DNA of 64,000 bases, from NCBI RefSeq assembly GCF_963576545.1, contig NW_026870588.1:124001-188000 (forward strand), written 5' to 3'. Positions 10,248-22,226 of the stretch are shown here, one piece after another; positions within the stretch are counted from its first letter, which is position 1, and each line of letters starts with the position of its first letter. The DNA is from Limanda limanda. Taxonomy: Eukaryota; Chordata; Actinopteri; Pleuronectiformes; Pleuronectidae. Under the pieces are notes generated by a model, which had not been told where the DNA came from, did no database searches, and saw only the letters and a program-made list of their open reading frames with translations. The position numbers and the translations under genes were made by a program.

Positions 10248-11845
10248 GTTATTCAAGAATATCTCCTCAGATTTGGGGGAATTTCGTCGGTCGACCTCTT
10301 CCGAAGGTCGTACAAGCTCGGGGATGGTACCAATCGATCCGCAGGACCCAAATTAGTCCAGATGCAACCACTTTCCAAGTCTCTCCGACCTTCACAAAAA
10401 AAGTTATTCAAGAATATCTCTTTCTCCTATGTGCTTTCATCCCTAACCCTAACCCTAACCCTTCCGAAAGTCGGAGAAGCTCAAGGATGGTACTGATCGA
10501 TGCGCGCTACCCCATTTAGTGGGGGTAGAGCCTACTTGCAAGTCTCTCCGACCTTCACAAAAAAAGTTATTCAAGAATATCTCTTTCTCCTATGTGCTTT
10601 CATCCCTAACCCTAACCCTAACCCTTCCGAAAGTCGGAGAAGCTCAAGGATGGTACCGATCGATGCGCGCTACCCCATTTAGTGGGGGTAGAGCCTACTT
10701 GCAAGTCTCTCCGACCTTCACAAAAAAAGTTATTCAAGAATATCTCCTCAGATTTGGGGGAATTTCGTCGGTCGACCTCTTCCGAAGGTCGTACAAGCTC
10801 GGGGATGGTATCAATCGATCCGCAGGACCCAAATTAGTCCAGATGCAACCACTTTCCAAGTCTCTCCGACCTTCACAAAAAAAGTTATTCAAGAATATCT
10901 CTTTCTCCTATGTGCTTTCATCCCTAACCCTAACCCTAACCCTTCCGAAAGTCGGAGAAGCTCAAGGATGGTACCGATCGATGCGCGCTACCCCATTTAG
11001 TGGGGGTAGAGCCTACTTGCAAGTCTCTCCGACCTTCACAAAAAAAGTTATTCAAGAATATCTCCTCAGATTTGGGGGAATTTCGTCGGTCGACCTCTTC
11101 CGAAGGTCGTACAAGCTCGGGGATGGTACCAATCGATCCGCAGGACCCAAATTAGTCCAGATGCAACCACTTTCCAAGTCTCTCCGACCTTCACAAAAAA
11201 AGTTATTCAAGAATATCTCTTTCTCCTATGTGCTTTCATCCCTAACCCTAACCCTAACCCTTCCAAAAGTCGGAGAAGCTCAAGGATGGTACCGATCGAT
11301 GCGCGCTACCCCATTTAGTGGGGGTAGAGCCTACTTGCAAGTCTCTCCGACCTTCACAAAAAAAGTTATTCAAGAATATCTCTTTCTCCTATGTGCTTTC
11401 ATCCCTAACCCTAACCCTAACCCTTCCGAAAGTCGGAGAAGCTCAAGGATGGTACCGATCGATGCGCGCTACCCCATTTAGTGGGGGTAGAGCCTACTTG
11501 CAAGTCTCTCCGACCTTCACAAAAAAAGTTATTCAAGAATATCTCTTTCTCCTATGTGCTTTCATCCCTAACCCTAACCCTAACCCTTCCGAAAGTCGGA
11601 GAAGCTCAAGGATGGTACCGATCGATGCGCGCTACCCCATTTAGTGGGGGTAGAGCCTACTTGCAAGTCTCTCCGACCTTCACAAAAAAAGTTATTCAAG
11701 AATATCTCCTCAGATTTGGGGGAATTTCGTCGGTCGACCTCTTCCGAAGGTCGTACAAGCTCGGGGATGGTACCAATCGATCCGCAGGACCCAAATTAGT
11801 CCAGATGCAACCACTTTCCAAGTCTCTCCGACCTTCACAAAAAAA
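9767..11845 (+). repeat. Duplicated segment, right copy of 1123-3201
   Basis: It carries the GGTACT (10494), GGTATC (10811) and CCAAAAG (11265) markers at 8,644 bp from the left copy. It overlaps the end of the first F block, showing that duplication boundaries at different scales do not coincide. Confidence 0.85.
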
Positions 11846-12483
11846 GTTATTCAAGAATATCTCTTTCTCCTATGTGCTTTCATCCCTAACCCTAACCCTT
11901 CCGAAAGTCGGAGAAGCTCAAGGATGGTACCGATCGATGCGCGCTACCCCATTTAGTGGGGGTAGAGCCTACTTGCAAGTCTCTCCGACCTTCACAAAAA
12001 AAGTTATTCAAGAATATCTCCTCAGATTTGGGGGAATTTCGTCGGTCGACCTCTTCCGAAGGTCGTACAAGCTCGGGGATGGTACCAATCGATCCGCAGG
12101 ACCCAAATTAGTCCAGATGCAACCACTTTCCAAGTCTCTCCGACCTTCACAAAAAAAGTTATTCAAGAATATCTCTTTCTCCTATGTGCTTTCATCCCTA
12201 ACCCTAACCCTAACCCTTCCGAAAGTCGGAGAAGCTCAAGGATGGTACCGATCGATGCGCGCTACCCCATTTAGTGGGGGTAGAGCCTACTTGCAAGTCT
12301 CTCCGACCTTCACAAAAAAAGTTATTCAAGAATATCTCTTTCTCCTATGTGCTTTCATCCCTAACCCTAACCCTAACCCTTCCGAAAGTCGGAGAAGCTC
12401 AAGGATGGTACCGATCGATGCGCGCTACCCCATTTAGTGGGGGTAGAGCCTACTTGCAAGTCTCTCCGACCTTCACAAAAAAA
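11365..12483 (+). repeat. Block A-A-B-A'-B-A-A, right copy of 485-1603
   Basis: It includes the A' unit at 11846-12002, which is not in the corresponding place of the 3-4 kb region. The right copy of the large duplication thus looks like a patchwork, with one part resembling 485-1603 and the next resembling 4009 onwards. Recombination out of register between units would produce this. Confidence 0.6.
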
Positions 12484-15400
12484 GTTATTCAAGAATATCT
12501 CCTCAGATTTGGGGGAATTTCGTCGGTCGACCTCTTCCGAAGGTCGTACAAGCTCGGGGATGGTACCAATCGATCCGCAGGACCCAAATTAGTCCAGATG
12601 CAACCACTTTCCAAGTCTCTCCGACCTTCACAAAAAAAGTTATTCAAGAATATCTCTTTCTCCTATGTGCTTTCATCCCTAACCCTAACCCTAACCCTTC
12701 CGAAAGTCGGAGAAGCTCAAGGATGGTACCGATCGATGCGCGCTACCCCATTTAGTGGGGGTAGAGCCTACTTGCAAGTCTCTCCGACCTTCACAAAAAA
12801 AGTTATTCAAGAATATCTCTTTCTCCTATGTGCTTTCATCCCTAACCCTAACCCTAACCCTTCCGAAAGTCGGAGAAGCTCAAGGATGGTACCGATCGAT
12901 GCGCGCTACCCCATTTAGTGGGGGTAGAGCCTACTTGCAAGTCTCTCCGACCTTCACAAAAAAAGTTATTCAAGAATATCTCCTCAGATTTGGGGGAATT
13001 TCGTCGGTCGACCTCTTCCGAAGGTCGTACAAGCTCGGGGATGGTACCAATCGATCCGCAGGACCCAAATTAGTCCAGATGCAACCACTTTCCAAGTCTC
13101 TCCGACCTTCACAAAAAAAGTTATTCAAGAATATCTCTTTCTCCTATGTGCTTTCATCCCTAACCCTAACCCTAACCCTTCCGAAAGTCGGAGAAGCTCA
13201 AGGATGGTACCGATCGATGCGCGCTACCCCATTTAGTGGGGGTAGAGCCTACTTGCAAGTCTCTCCGACCTTCACAAAAAAAGTTATTCAAGAATATCTC
13301 CTCAGATTTGGGGGAATTTCGTCGGTCGACCTCTTCCGAAGGTCGTACAAGCTCGGGGATGGTACCAATCGATCCGCAGGACCCAAATTAGTCCAGATGC
13401 AACCACTTTCCAAGTCTCTCCGACCTTCACAAAAAAAGTTATTCAAGAATATCTCTTTCTCCTATGTGCTTTCATCCCTAACCCTAACCCTAACCCTTCC
13501 AAAAGTCGGAGAAGCTCAAGGATGGTACCGATCGATGCGCGCTACCCCATTTAGTGGGGGTAGAGCCTACTTGCAAGTCTCTCCGACCTTCACAAAAAAA
13601 GTTATTCAAGAATATCTCTTTCTCCTATGTGCTTTCATCCCTAACCCTAACCCTAACCCTTCCGAAAGTCGGAGAAGCTCAAGGATGGTACCGATCGATG
13701 CGCGCTACCCCATTTAGTGGGGGTAGAGCCTACTTGCAAGTCTCTCCGACCTTCACAAAAAAAGTTATTCAAGAATATCTCTTTCTCCTATGTGCTTTCA
13801 TCCCTAACCCTAACCCTAACCCTTCCGAAAGTCGGAGAAGCTCAAGGATGGTACCGATCGATGCGCGCAACCCCATTTAGTGGGGGTAGAGCCTACTTGC
13901 AAGTCTCTCCGACCTTCACAAAAAAAGTTATTCAAGAATATCTCCTCAGATTTGGGGGAATTTCGTCGGTCGACCTCTTCCGAAGGTCGTACAAGCTCGG
14001 GGATGGTACCAATCGATCCGCAGGACCCAAATTAGTCCAGATGCAACCACTTTCCAAGTCTCTCCGACCTTCACAAAAAAAGTTATTCAAGAATATCTCT
14101 TTCTCCTATGTGCTTTCATCCCTAACCCTAACCCTAACCCTTCCGAAAGTCGGAGAAGCTCAAGGATGGTACCGATCGATGCGCGCAACCCCATTTAGTG
14201 GGGGTAGAGCCTACTTGCAAGTCTCTCCGACCTTCACAAAAAAAGTTATTCAAGAATATCTCCTCAGATTTGGGGGAATTTCGTCGGTCGACCTCTTCCG
14301 AAGGTCGTACAAGCTCGGGGATGGTACCAATCGATCCGCAGGACCCAAATTAGTCCAGATGCAACCACTTTCCAAGTCTCTCCGACCTTCACAAAAAAAG
14401 TTATTCAAGAATATCTCTTTCTCCTATGTGCTTTCATCCCTAACCCTAACCCTAACCCTTCCGAAAGTCGGAGAAGCTCAAGGATGGTACCGATCGATGC
14501 GCGCAACCCCATTTAGTGGGGGTAGAGCCTACTTGCAAGTCTCTCCGACCTTCACAAAAAAAGTTATTCAAGAATATCTCCTCAGATTTGGGGGAATTTC
14601 GTCGGTCGACCTCTTCCGAAGGTCGTACAAGCTCGGGGATGGTACCAATCGATCCGCAGGACCCAAATTAGTCCAGATGCAACCACTTTCCAAGTCTCTC
14701 CGACCTTCACAAAAAAAGTTATTCAAGAATATCTCTTTCTCCTATGTGCTTTCATCCCTAACCCTAACCCTAACCCTTCCGAAAGTCGGAGAAGCTCAAG
14801 GATGGTACCGATCGATGCGCGCTACCCCATTTAGTGGGGGTAGAGCCTACTTGCAAGTCTCTCCGACCTTCACAAAAAAAGTTATTCAAGAATATCTCTT
14901 TCTCCTATGTGCTTTCATCCCTAACCCTAACCCTAACCCTTCCGAAAGTCGGAGAAGCTCAAGGATGGTACCGATCGATGCGCGCTACCCCATTTAGTGG
15001 GGGTAGAGCCTACTTGCAAGTCTCTCCGACCTTCACAAAAAAAGTTATTCAAGAATATCTCCTCAGATTTGGGGGAATTTCGTCGGTCGACCTCTTCCGA
15101 AGGTCGTACAAGCTCGGGGATGGTACCAATCGATCCGCAGGACCCAAATTAGTCCAGATGCAACCACTTTCCAAGTCTCTCCGACCTTCACAAAAAAAGT
15201 TATTCAAGAATATCTCTTTCTCCTATGTGCTTTCATCCCTAACCCTAACCCTAACCCTTCCGAAAGTCGGAGAAGCTCAAAGATGGTACCGATCGATGCG
15301 CGCTACCCCATTTAGTGGGGGTAGAGCCTACTTGCAAGTCTCTCCGACCTTCACAAAAAAAGTTATTCAAGAATATCTCTTTCTCCTATGTGCTTTCATC

Positions 15401-15679
15401 CCTAACCCTAACCCTAACCCTTCCGAAAGTCGGAGAAGCTCAAGGATGGTACCGATCGATGCGCGCTACCCCATTTAGTGGGGGTAGAGCCTACTTGCAA
15501 GTCTCTCCGACCTTCACAAAAAAAGTTATTCAAGAATATCTCCTCAGATTTGGGGGAATTTCGTCGGTCGACCTCTTCCGAAGGTCGTACAAGCTCGGGG
15601 ATGGTACCAATCGATCCGCAGGACCCAAATTAGTCCAGATGCAACCACTTTCCAAGTCTCTCCGACCTTCACAAAAAAA
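12003..15679 (+). repeat. Duplicated segment, right copy of 4009-7685
   Basis: It has the same unit order and the same CCAAAAG, triple GCGCAACCCC and CTCAAAGATGG markers as the left copy, 7,994 bp away. It is followed by one A-A pair (15680-16005) and then the F-block cluster. Confidence 0.85.
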
Positions 15680-16005
15680 GTTATTCAAGAATATCTCTTT
15701 CTCCTATGTGCTTTCATCCCTAACCCTAACCCTAACCCTTCCGAAAGTCGGAGAAGCTCAAGGATGGTACCGATCGATGCGCGCTACCCCATTTAGTGGG
15801 GGTAGAGCCTACTTGCAAGTCTCTCCGACCTTCACAAAAAAAGTTATTCAAGAATATCTCTTTCTCCTATGTGCTTTCATCCCTAACCCTAACCCTAACC
15901 CTTCCGAAAGTCGGAGAAGCTCAAGGATGGTACCGATCGATGCGCGCTACCCCATTTAGTGGGGGTAGAGCCTACTTGCAAGTCTCTCCGACCTTCACAA
16001 AAAAA

Positions 16006-17760
16006 GTTATTCAAGAATATCTCTTTCTCCTATGTGCTTTCATCCCTAACCCTAACCCTTTCGAAAGTCGGAGAAGCTCAAGGATGGTACCGATCGATGC
16101 GCGCTACCCCATTTAGTGGGGGTAGAGCCTACTTGCAAGTCTCTCCGACCTTCACAAAAAAAGTTATTCAAGAATATCTCCTCAGATTTGGGGGAATTTC
16201 GTCGGTCGACCTCTTCCGAAGGTCGTACAAGCTCGGGGATGGTACCAATCGATCTGCAGGACCCAAATTAGTCCAGATGCAACCACTTTCCAAGTCTCTC
16301 CGACCTTCACAAAAAAAGTTATTCAAGAATATCTCTTTCTCCTATGTGCTTTCATCCCTAACCCTAACCCTAACCCTTCCGAAAGTCGGAGAAGCTCAAG
16401 GATGGTACCGATCGATGCGCGCTACCCCATTTAGTGGGGGTAGAGCCTACTTGCAAGTCTCTCCGACCTTCACAAAAAAAGTTATTCAAGAATATCTCCT
16501 CAGATTTGGGGGAATTTCGTCGGTCGACCTCTTCCGAAGGTCGTACAAGCTCGGGGATGGTACCAATCGATCCGCAGGACCCAAATTAGTCCAGATGCAA
16601 CCACTTTCCAAGTCTCTCCGACATTCACAAAAAACGTTATTCAAGAATATCTCTTTCTCCTATGTGCTTTCATCCCTAACCCTAACCCTAACCCTTCCGA
16701 AAGTCGGAGAAGCTCAAGGATGGTACCGATCGATGCGCGCTACCCCATTTAGTGGGGGTAGAGCCTACTTGCAAGTCTCTCCGACCTTCACAAAAAAAGT
16801 TATTCAAGAATATCTCCTCAGATTTGGGGGAATTTCGTCGGTCGACCTCTTCCGAAGGTCGTACAAGCTCGGGGATGGTACCAATCGATCCGCAGGACCC
16901 AAATTAGTCCAGATGCAACCACTTTCCAAGTCTCTCCGACCTTCACAAAAAAAGTTATTCAAGAATATCTCTTTCTCCTATGTGCTTTCATCCCTAACCC
17001 TAACCCTAACCCTTCCGAAAGTCGGAGAAGCTCAAAGATGGTACCGATCGATGCGCGCTACCCCATTTAGTGGGGGTAGAGCCTACTTGCAAGTCTCTCC
17101 GACCTTCACAAAAAAAGTTATTCAAGAATATCTCTTTCTCCTATGTGCTTTCATCCCTAACCCTAACCCTAACCCTTCCGAAAGTCGGAGAAGCTCAAGG
17201 ATGGTACCGATCGATGCGCGCTACCCCATTTAGTGGGGGTAGAGCCTACTTGCAAGTCTCTCCGACCTTCACAAAAAAAGTTATTCAAGAATATCTCCTC
17301 AGATTTGGGGGAATTTCGTCGGTCGACCTCTTCCGAAGGTCGTACAAGCTCGGGGATGGTACCAATCGATCCGCAGGACCCAAATTAGTCCAGATGCAAC
17401 CACTTTCCAAGTCTCTCCGACCTTCACAAAAAAAGTTATTCAAGAATATCTCTTTCTCCTATGTGCTTTCATCCCTAACCCTAACCCTAACCCTTCCGAA
17501 AGTCGGAGAAGCTCAAGGATGGTACCGATCGATGCGCGCTACCCCATTTAGTGGGGGTAGAGCCTACTTGCAAGTCTCTCCGACCTTCACAAAAAAAGTT
17601 ATTCAAGAATATCTCTTTCTCCTATGTGCTTTCATCCCTAACCCTAACCCTAACCCTTCCGAAAGTCGGAGAAGCTCAAGGATGGTACCGATCGATGCGC
17701 GCTACCCCATTTAGTGGGGGTAGAGCCTACTTGCAAGTCTCTCCGACCTTCACAAAAAAA
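16006..17760 (+). repeat. F block, copy 2 (1,755 bp)
   Basis: Markers: CCCTTTCG at 16061, TCTGCAGG near 16255, CGACATTCAC near 16622, CTCAAAGATGG in the unit with landmark 17070. Position-for-position it lies 7,513 bp from copy 1 and 1,755 bp from copy 3. Confidence 0.88.
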
Positions 17761-18716
17761 GTTATTCAAGAATATCTCTTTCTCCTATGTGCTTTCATCC
17801 CTAACCCTAACCCTTTCGAAAGTCGGAGAAGCTCAAGGATGGTACCGATCGATGCGCGCTACCCCATTTAGTGGGGGTAGAGCCTACTTGCAAGTCTCTC
17901 CGACCTTCACAAAAAAAGTTATTCAAGAATATCTCCTCAGATTTGGGGGAATTTCGTCGGTCGACCTCTTCCGAAGGTCGTACAAGCTCGGGGATGGTAC
18001 CAATCGATCTGCAGGACCCAAATTAGTCCAGATGCAACCACTTTCCAAGTCTCTCCGACCTTCACAAAAAAAGTTATTCAAGAATATCTCTTTCTCCTAT
18101 GTGCTTTCATCCCTAACCCTAACCCTAACCCTTCCGAAAGTCGGAGAAGCTCAAGGATGGTACCGATCGATGCGCGCTACCCCATTTAGTGGGGGTAGAG
18201 CCTACTTGCAAGTCTCTCCGACCTTCACAAAAAAAGTTATTCAAGAATATCTCCTCAGATTTGGGGGAATTTCGTCGGTCGACCTCTTCCGAAGGTCGTA
18301 CAAGCTCGGGGATGGTACCAATCGATCCGCAGGACCCAAATTAGTCCAGATGCAACCACTTTCCAAGTCTCTCCGACATTCACAAAAAACGTTATTCAAG
18401 AATATCTCTTTCTCCTATGTGCTTTCATCCCTAACCCTAACCCTAACCCTTCCGAAAGTCGGAGAAGCTCAAGGATGGTACCGATCGATGCGCGCTACCC
18501 CATTTAGTGGGGGTAGAGCCTACTTGCAAGTCTCTCCGACCTTCACAAAAAAAGTTATTCAAGAATATCTCTTTCTCCTATGTGCTTTCATCCCTAACCC
18601 TAACCCTAACCCTTCCGAAAGTCGGAGAAGCTCAAGGATGGTACCGATCGATGCGCGCTACCCCATTTAGTGGGGGTAGAGCCTACTTGCAAGTCTCTCC
18701 GACCTTCACAAAAAAA
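17761..18716 (+). repeat. F block, copy 3, internally truncated (956 bp)
   Basis: It begins with the CCCTTTCG A' unit (17816) and keeps the TCTGCAGG and CGACATTCAC B units. It lacks 799 bp present in the full block, which is B-A-A-B-A in whole units. The junction keeps the unit register, as expected for unequal exchange between homologous units. Confidence 0.85.
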
Positions 18717-20471
18717 GTTATTCAAGAATATCTCTTTCTCCTATGTGCTTTCATCCCTAACCCTAACCCTTTCGAAAGTCGGAGAAGCTCAAGGATGGTA
18801 CCGATCGATGCGCGCTACCCCATTTAGTGGGGGTAGAGCCTACTTGCAAGTCTCTCCGACCTTCACAAAAAAAGTTATTCAAGAATATCTCCTCAGATTT
18901 GGGGGAATTTCGTCGGTCGACCTCTTCCGAAGGTCGTACAAGCTCGGGGATGGTACCAATCGATCTGCAGGACCCAAATTAGTCCAGATGCAACCACTTT
19001 CCAAGTCTCTCCGACCTTCACAAAAAAAGTTATTCAAGAATATCTCTTTCTCCTATGTGCTTTCATCCCTAACCCTAACCCTAACCCTTCCGAAAGTCGG
19101 AGAAGCTCAAGGATGGTACCGATCGATGCGCGCTACCCCATTTAGTGGGGGTAGAGCCTACTTGCAAGTCTCTCCGACCTTCACAAAAAAAGTTATTCAA
19201 GAATATCTCCTCAGATTTGGGGGAATTTCGTCGGTCGACCTCTTCCGAAGGTCGTACAAGCTCGGGGATGGTACCAATCGATCCGCAGGACCCAAATTAG
19301 TCCAGATGCAACCACTTTCCAAGTCTCTCCGACATTCACAAAAAACGTTATTCAAGAATATCTCTTTCTCCTATGTGCTTTCATCCCTAACCCTAACCCT
19401 AACCCTTCCGAAAGTCGGAGAAGCTCAAGGATGGTACCGATCGATGCGCGCTACCCCATTTAGTGGGGGTAGAGCCTACTTGCAAGTCTCTCCGACCTTC
19501 ACAAAAAAAGTTATTCAAGAATATCTCCTCAGATTTGGGGGAATTTCGTCGGTCGACCTCTTCCGAAGGTCGTACAAGCTCGGGGATGGTACCAATCGAT
19601 CCGCAGGACCCAAATTAGTCCAGATGCAACCACTTTCCAAGTCTCTCCGACCTTCACAAAAAAAGTTATTCAAGAATATCTCTTTCTCCTATGTGCTTTC
19701 ATCCCTAACCCTAACCCTAACCCTTCCGAAAGTCGGAGAAGCTCAAAGATGGTACCGATCGATGCGCGCTACCCCATTTAGTGGGGGTAGAGCCTACTTG
19801 CAAGTCTCTCCGACCTTCACAAAAAAAGTTATTCAAGAATATCTCTTTCTCCTATGTGCTTTCATCCCTAACCCTAACCCTAACCCTTCCGAAAGTCGGA
19901 GAAGCTCAAGGATGGTACCGATCGATGCGCGCTACCCCATTTAGTGGGGGTAGAGCCTACTTGCAAGTCTCTCCGACCTTCACAAAAAAAGTTATTCAAG
20001 AATATCTCCTCAGATTTGGGGGAATTTCGTCGGTCGACCTCTTCCGAAGGTCGTACAAGCTCGGGGATGGTACCAATCGATCCGCAGGACCCAAATTAGT
20101 CCAGATGCAACCACTTTCCAAGTCTCTCCGACCTTCACAAAAAAAGTTATTCAAGAATATCTCTTTCTCCTATGTGCTTTCATCCCTAACCCTAACCCTA
20201 ACCCTTCCGAAAGTCGGAGAAGCTCAAGGATGGTACCGATCGATGCGCGCTACCCCATTTAGTGGGGGTAGAGCCTACTTGCAAGTCTCTCCGACCTTCA
20301 CAAAAAAAGTTATTCAAGAATATCTCTTTCTCCTATGTGCTTTCATCCCTAACCCTAACCCTAACCCTTCCGAAAGTCGGAGAAGCTCAAGGATGGTACC
20401 GATCGATGCGCGCTACCCCATTTAGTGGGGGTAGAGCCTACTTGCAAGTCTCTCCGACCTTCACAAAAAAA
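18717..20471 (+). repeat. F block, copy 4 (1,755 bp)
   Basis: Full length, with CCCTTTCG at 18772, TCTGCAGG, CGACATTCAC and CTCAAAGATGG in the same places as copy 2. Confidence 0.88.
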
Positions 20472-22226
20472 GTTATTCAAGAATATCTCTTTCTCCTATG
20501 TGCTTTCATCCCTAACCCTAACCCTTTCGAAAGTCGGAGAAGCTCAAGGATGGTACCGATCGATGCGCGCTACCCCATTTAGTGGGGGTAGAGCCTACTT
20601 GCAAGTCTCTCCGACCTTCACAAAAAAAGTTATTCAAGAATATCTCCTCAGATTTGGGGGAATTTCGTCGGTCGACCTCTTCCGAAGGTCGTACAAGCTC
20701 GGGGATGGTACCAATCGATCTGCAGGACCCAAATTAGTCCAGATGCAACCACTTTCCAAGTCTCTCCGACCTTCACAAAAAAAGTTATTCAAGAATATCT
20801 CTTTCTCCTATGTGCTTTCATCCCTAACCCTAACCCTAACCCTTCCGAAAGTCGGAGAAGCTCAAGGATGGTACCGATCGATGCGCGCTACCCCATTTAG
20901 TGGGGGTAGAGCCTACTTGCAAGTCTCTCCGACCTTCACAAAAAAAGTTATTCAAGAATATCTCCTCAGATTTGGGGGAATTTCGTCGGTCGACCTCTTC
21001 CGAAGGTCGTACAAGCTCGGGGATGGTACCAATCGATCCGCAGGACCCAAATTAGTCCAGATGCAACCACTTTCCAAGTCTCTCCGACATTCACAAAAAA
21101 CGTTATTCAAGAATATCTCTTTCTCCTATGTGCTTTCATCCCTAACCCTAACCCTAACCCTTCCGAAAGTCGGAGAAGCTCAAGGATGGTACCGATCGAT
21201 GCGCGCTACCCTATTTAGTGGGGGTAGAGCCTACTTGCAAGTCTCTCCGACCTTCACAAAAAAAGTTATTCAAGAATATCTCCTCAGATTTGGGGGAATT
21301 TCGTCGGTCGACCTCTTCCGAAGGTCGTACAAGCTCGGGGATGGTACCAATCGATCCGCAGGACCCAAATTAGTCCAGATGCAACCACTTTCCAAGTCTC
21401 TCCGACATTCACAAAAAAAGTTATTCAAGAATATCTCTTTCTCCTATGTGCTTTCATCCCTAACCCTAACCCTAACCCTTCCGAAAGTCGGAGAAGCTCA
21501 AAGATGGTACCGATCGATGCGCGCTACCCCATTTAGTGGGGGTAGAGCCTACTTGCAAGTCTCTCCGACCTTCACAAAAAAAGTTATTCAAGAATATCTC
21601 TTTCTCCTATGTGCTTTCATCCCTAACCCTAACCCTAACCCTTCCGAAAGTCGGAGAAGCTCAAAGATGGTACCGATCGATGCGCGCTACCCCATTTAGT
21701 GGGGGTAGAGCCTACTTGCAAGTCTCTCCGACCTTCACAAAAAAAGTTATTCAAGAATATCTCCTCAGATTTGGGGGAATTTCGTCGGTCGACCTCTTCC
21801 GAAGGTCGTACAAGCTCGGGGATGGTACCAATCGATCTGCAGGACCCAAATTAGTCCAGATGCAACCACTTTCCAAGTCTCTCCGACCTTCACAAAAAAA
21901 GTTATTCAAGAATATCTCTTTCTCCTATGTGCTTTCATCCCTAACCCTAACCCTAACCCTTCCGAAAGTCGGAGAAGCTCAAGGATGGTACCGATCGATG
22001 CGCGCTACCCCATTTAGTGGGGGTAGAGCCTACTTGCAAGTCTCTCCGACCTTCACAAAAAAAGTTATTCAAGAATATCTCTTTCTCCTATGTGCTTTCA
22101 TCCCTAACCCTAACCCTAACCCTTCCGAAAGTCGGAGAAGCTCAAAGATGGTACCGATCGATGCGCGCTACCCCATTTAGTGGGGGTAGAGCCTACTTGC
22201 AAGTCTCTCCGACCTTCACAAAAAAA
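20472..22226 (+). repeat. F block, copy 5 (1,755 bp, diverged at its right end)
   Basis: It has CCCTTTCG at 20527 and the CGACATTCAC/AAAACG B unit. Its right half has extra changes: TACCCTATTTAG near 21211, a second CGACATTCAC without the AAAACG change near 21412, and additional CTCAAAGATGG units. It is the outermost copy of the cluster, and edge copies of tandem arrays often diverge more. Confidence 0.82.
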
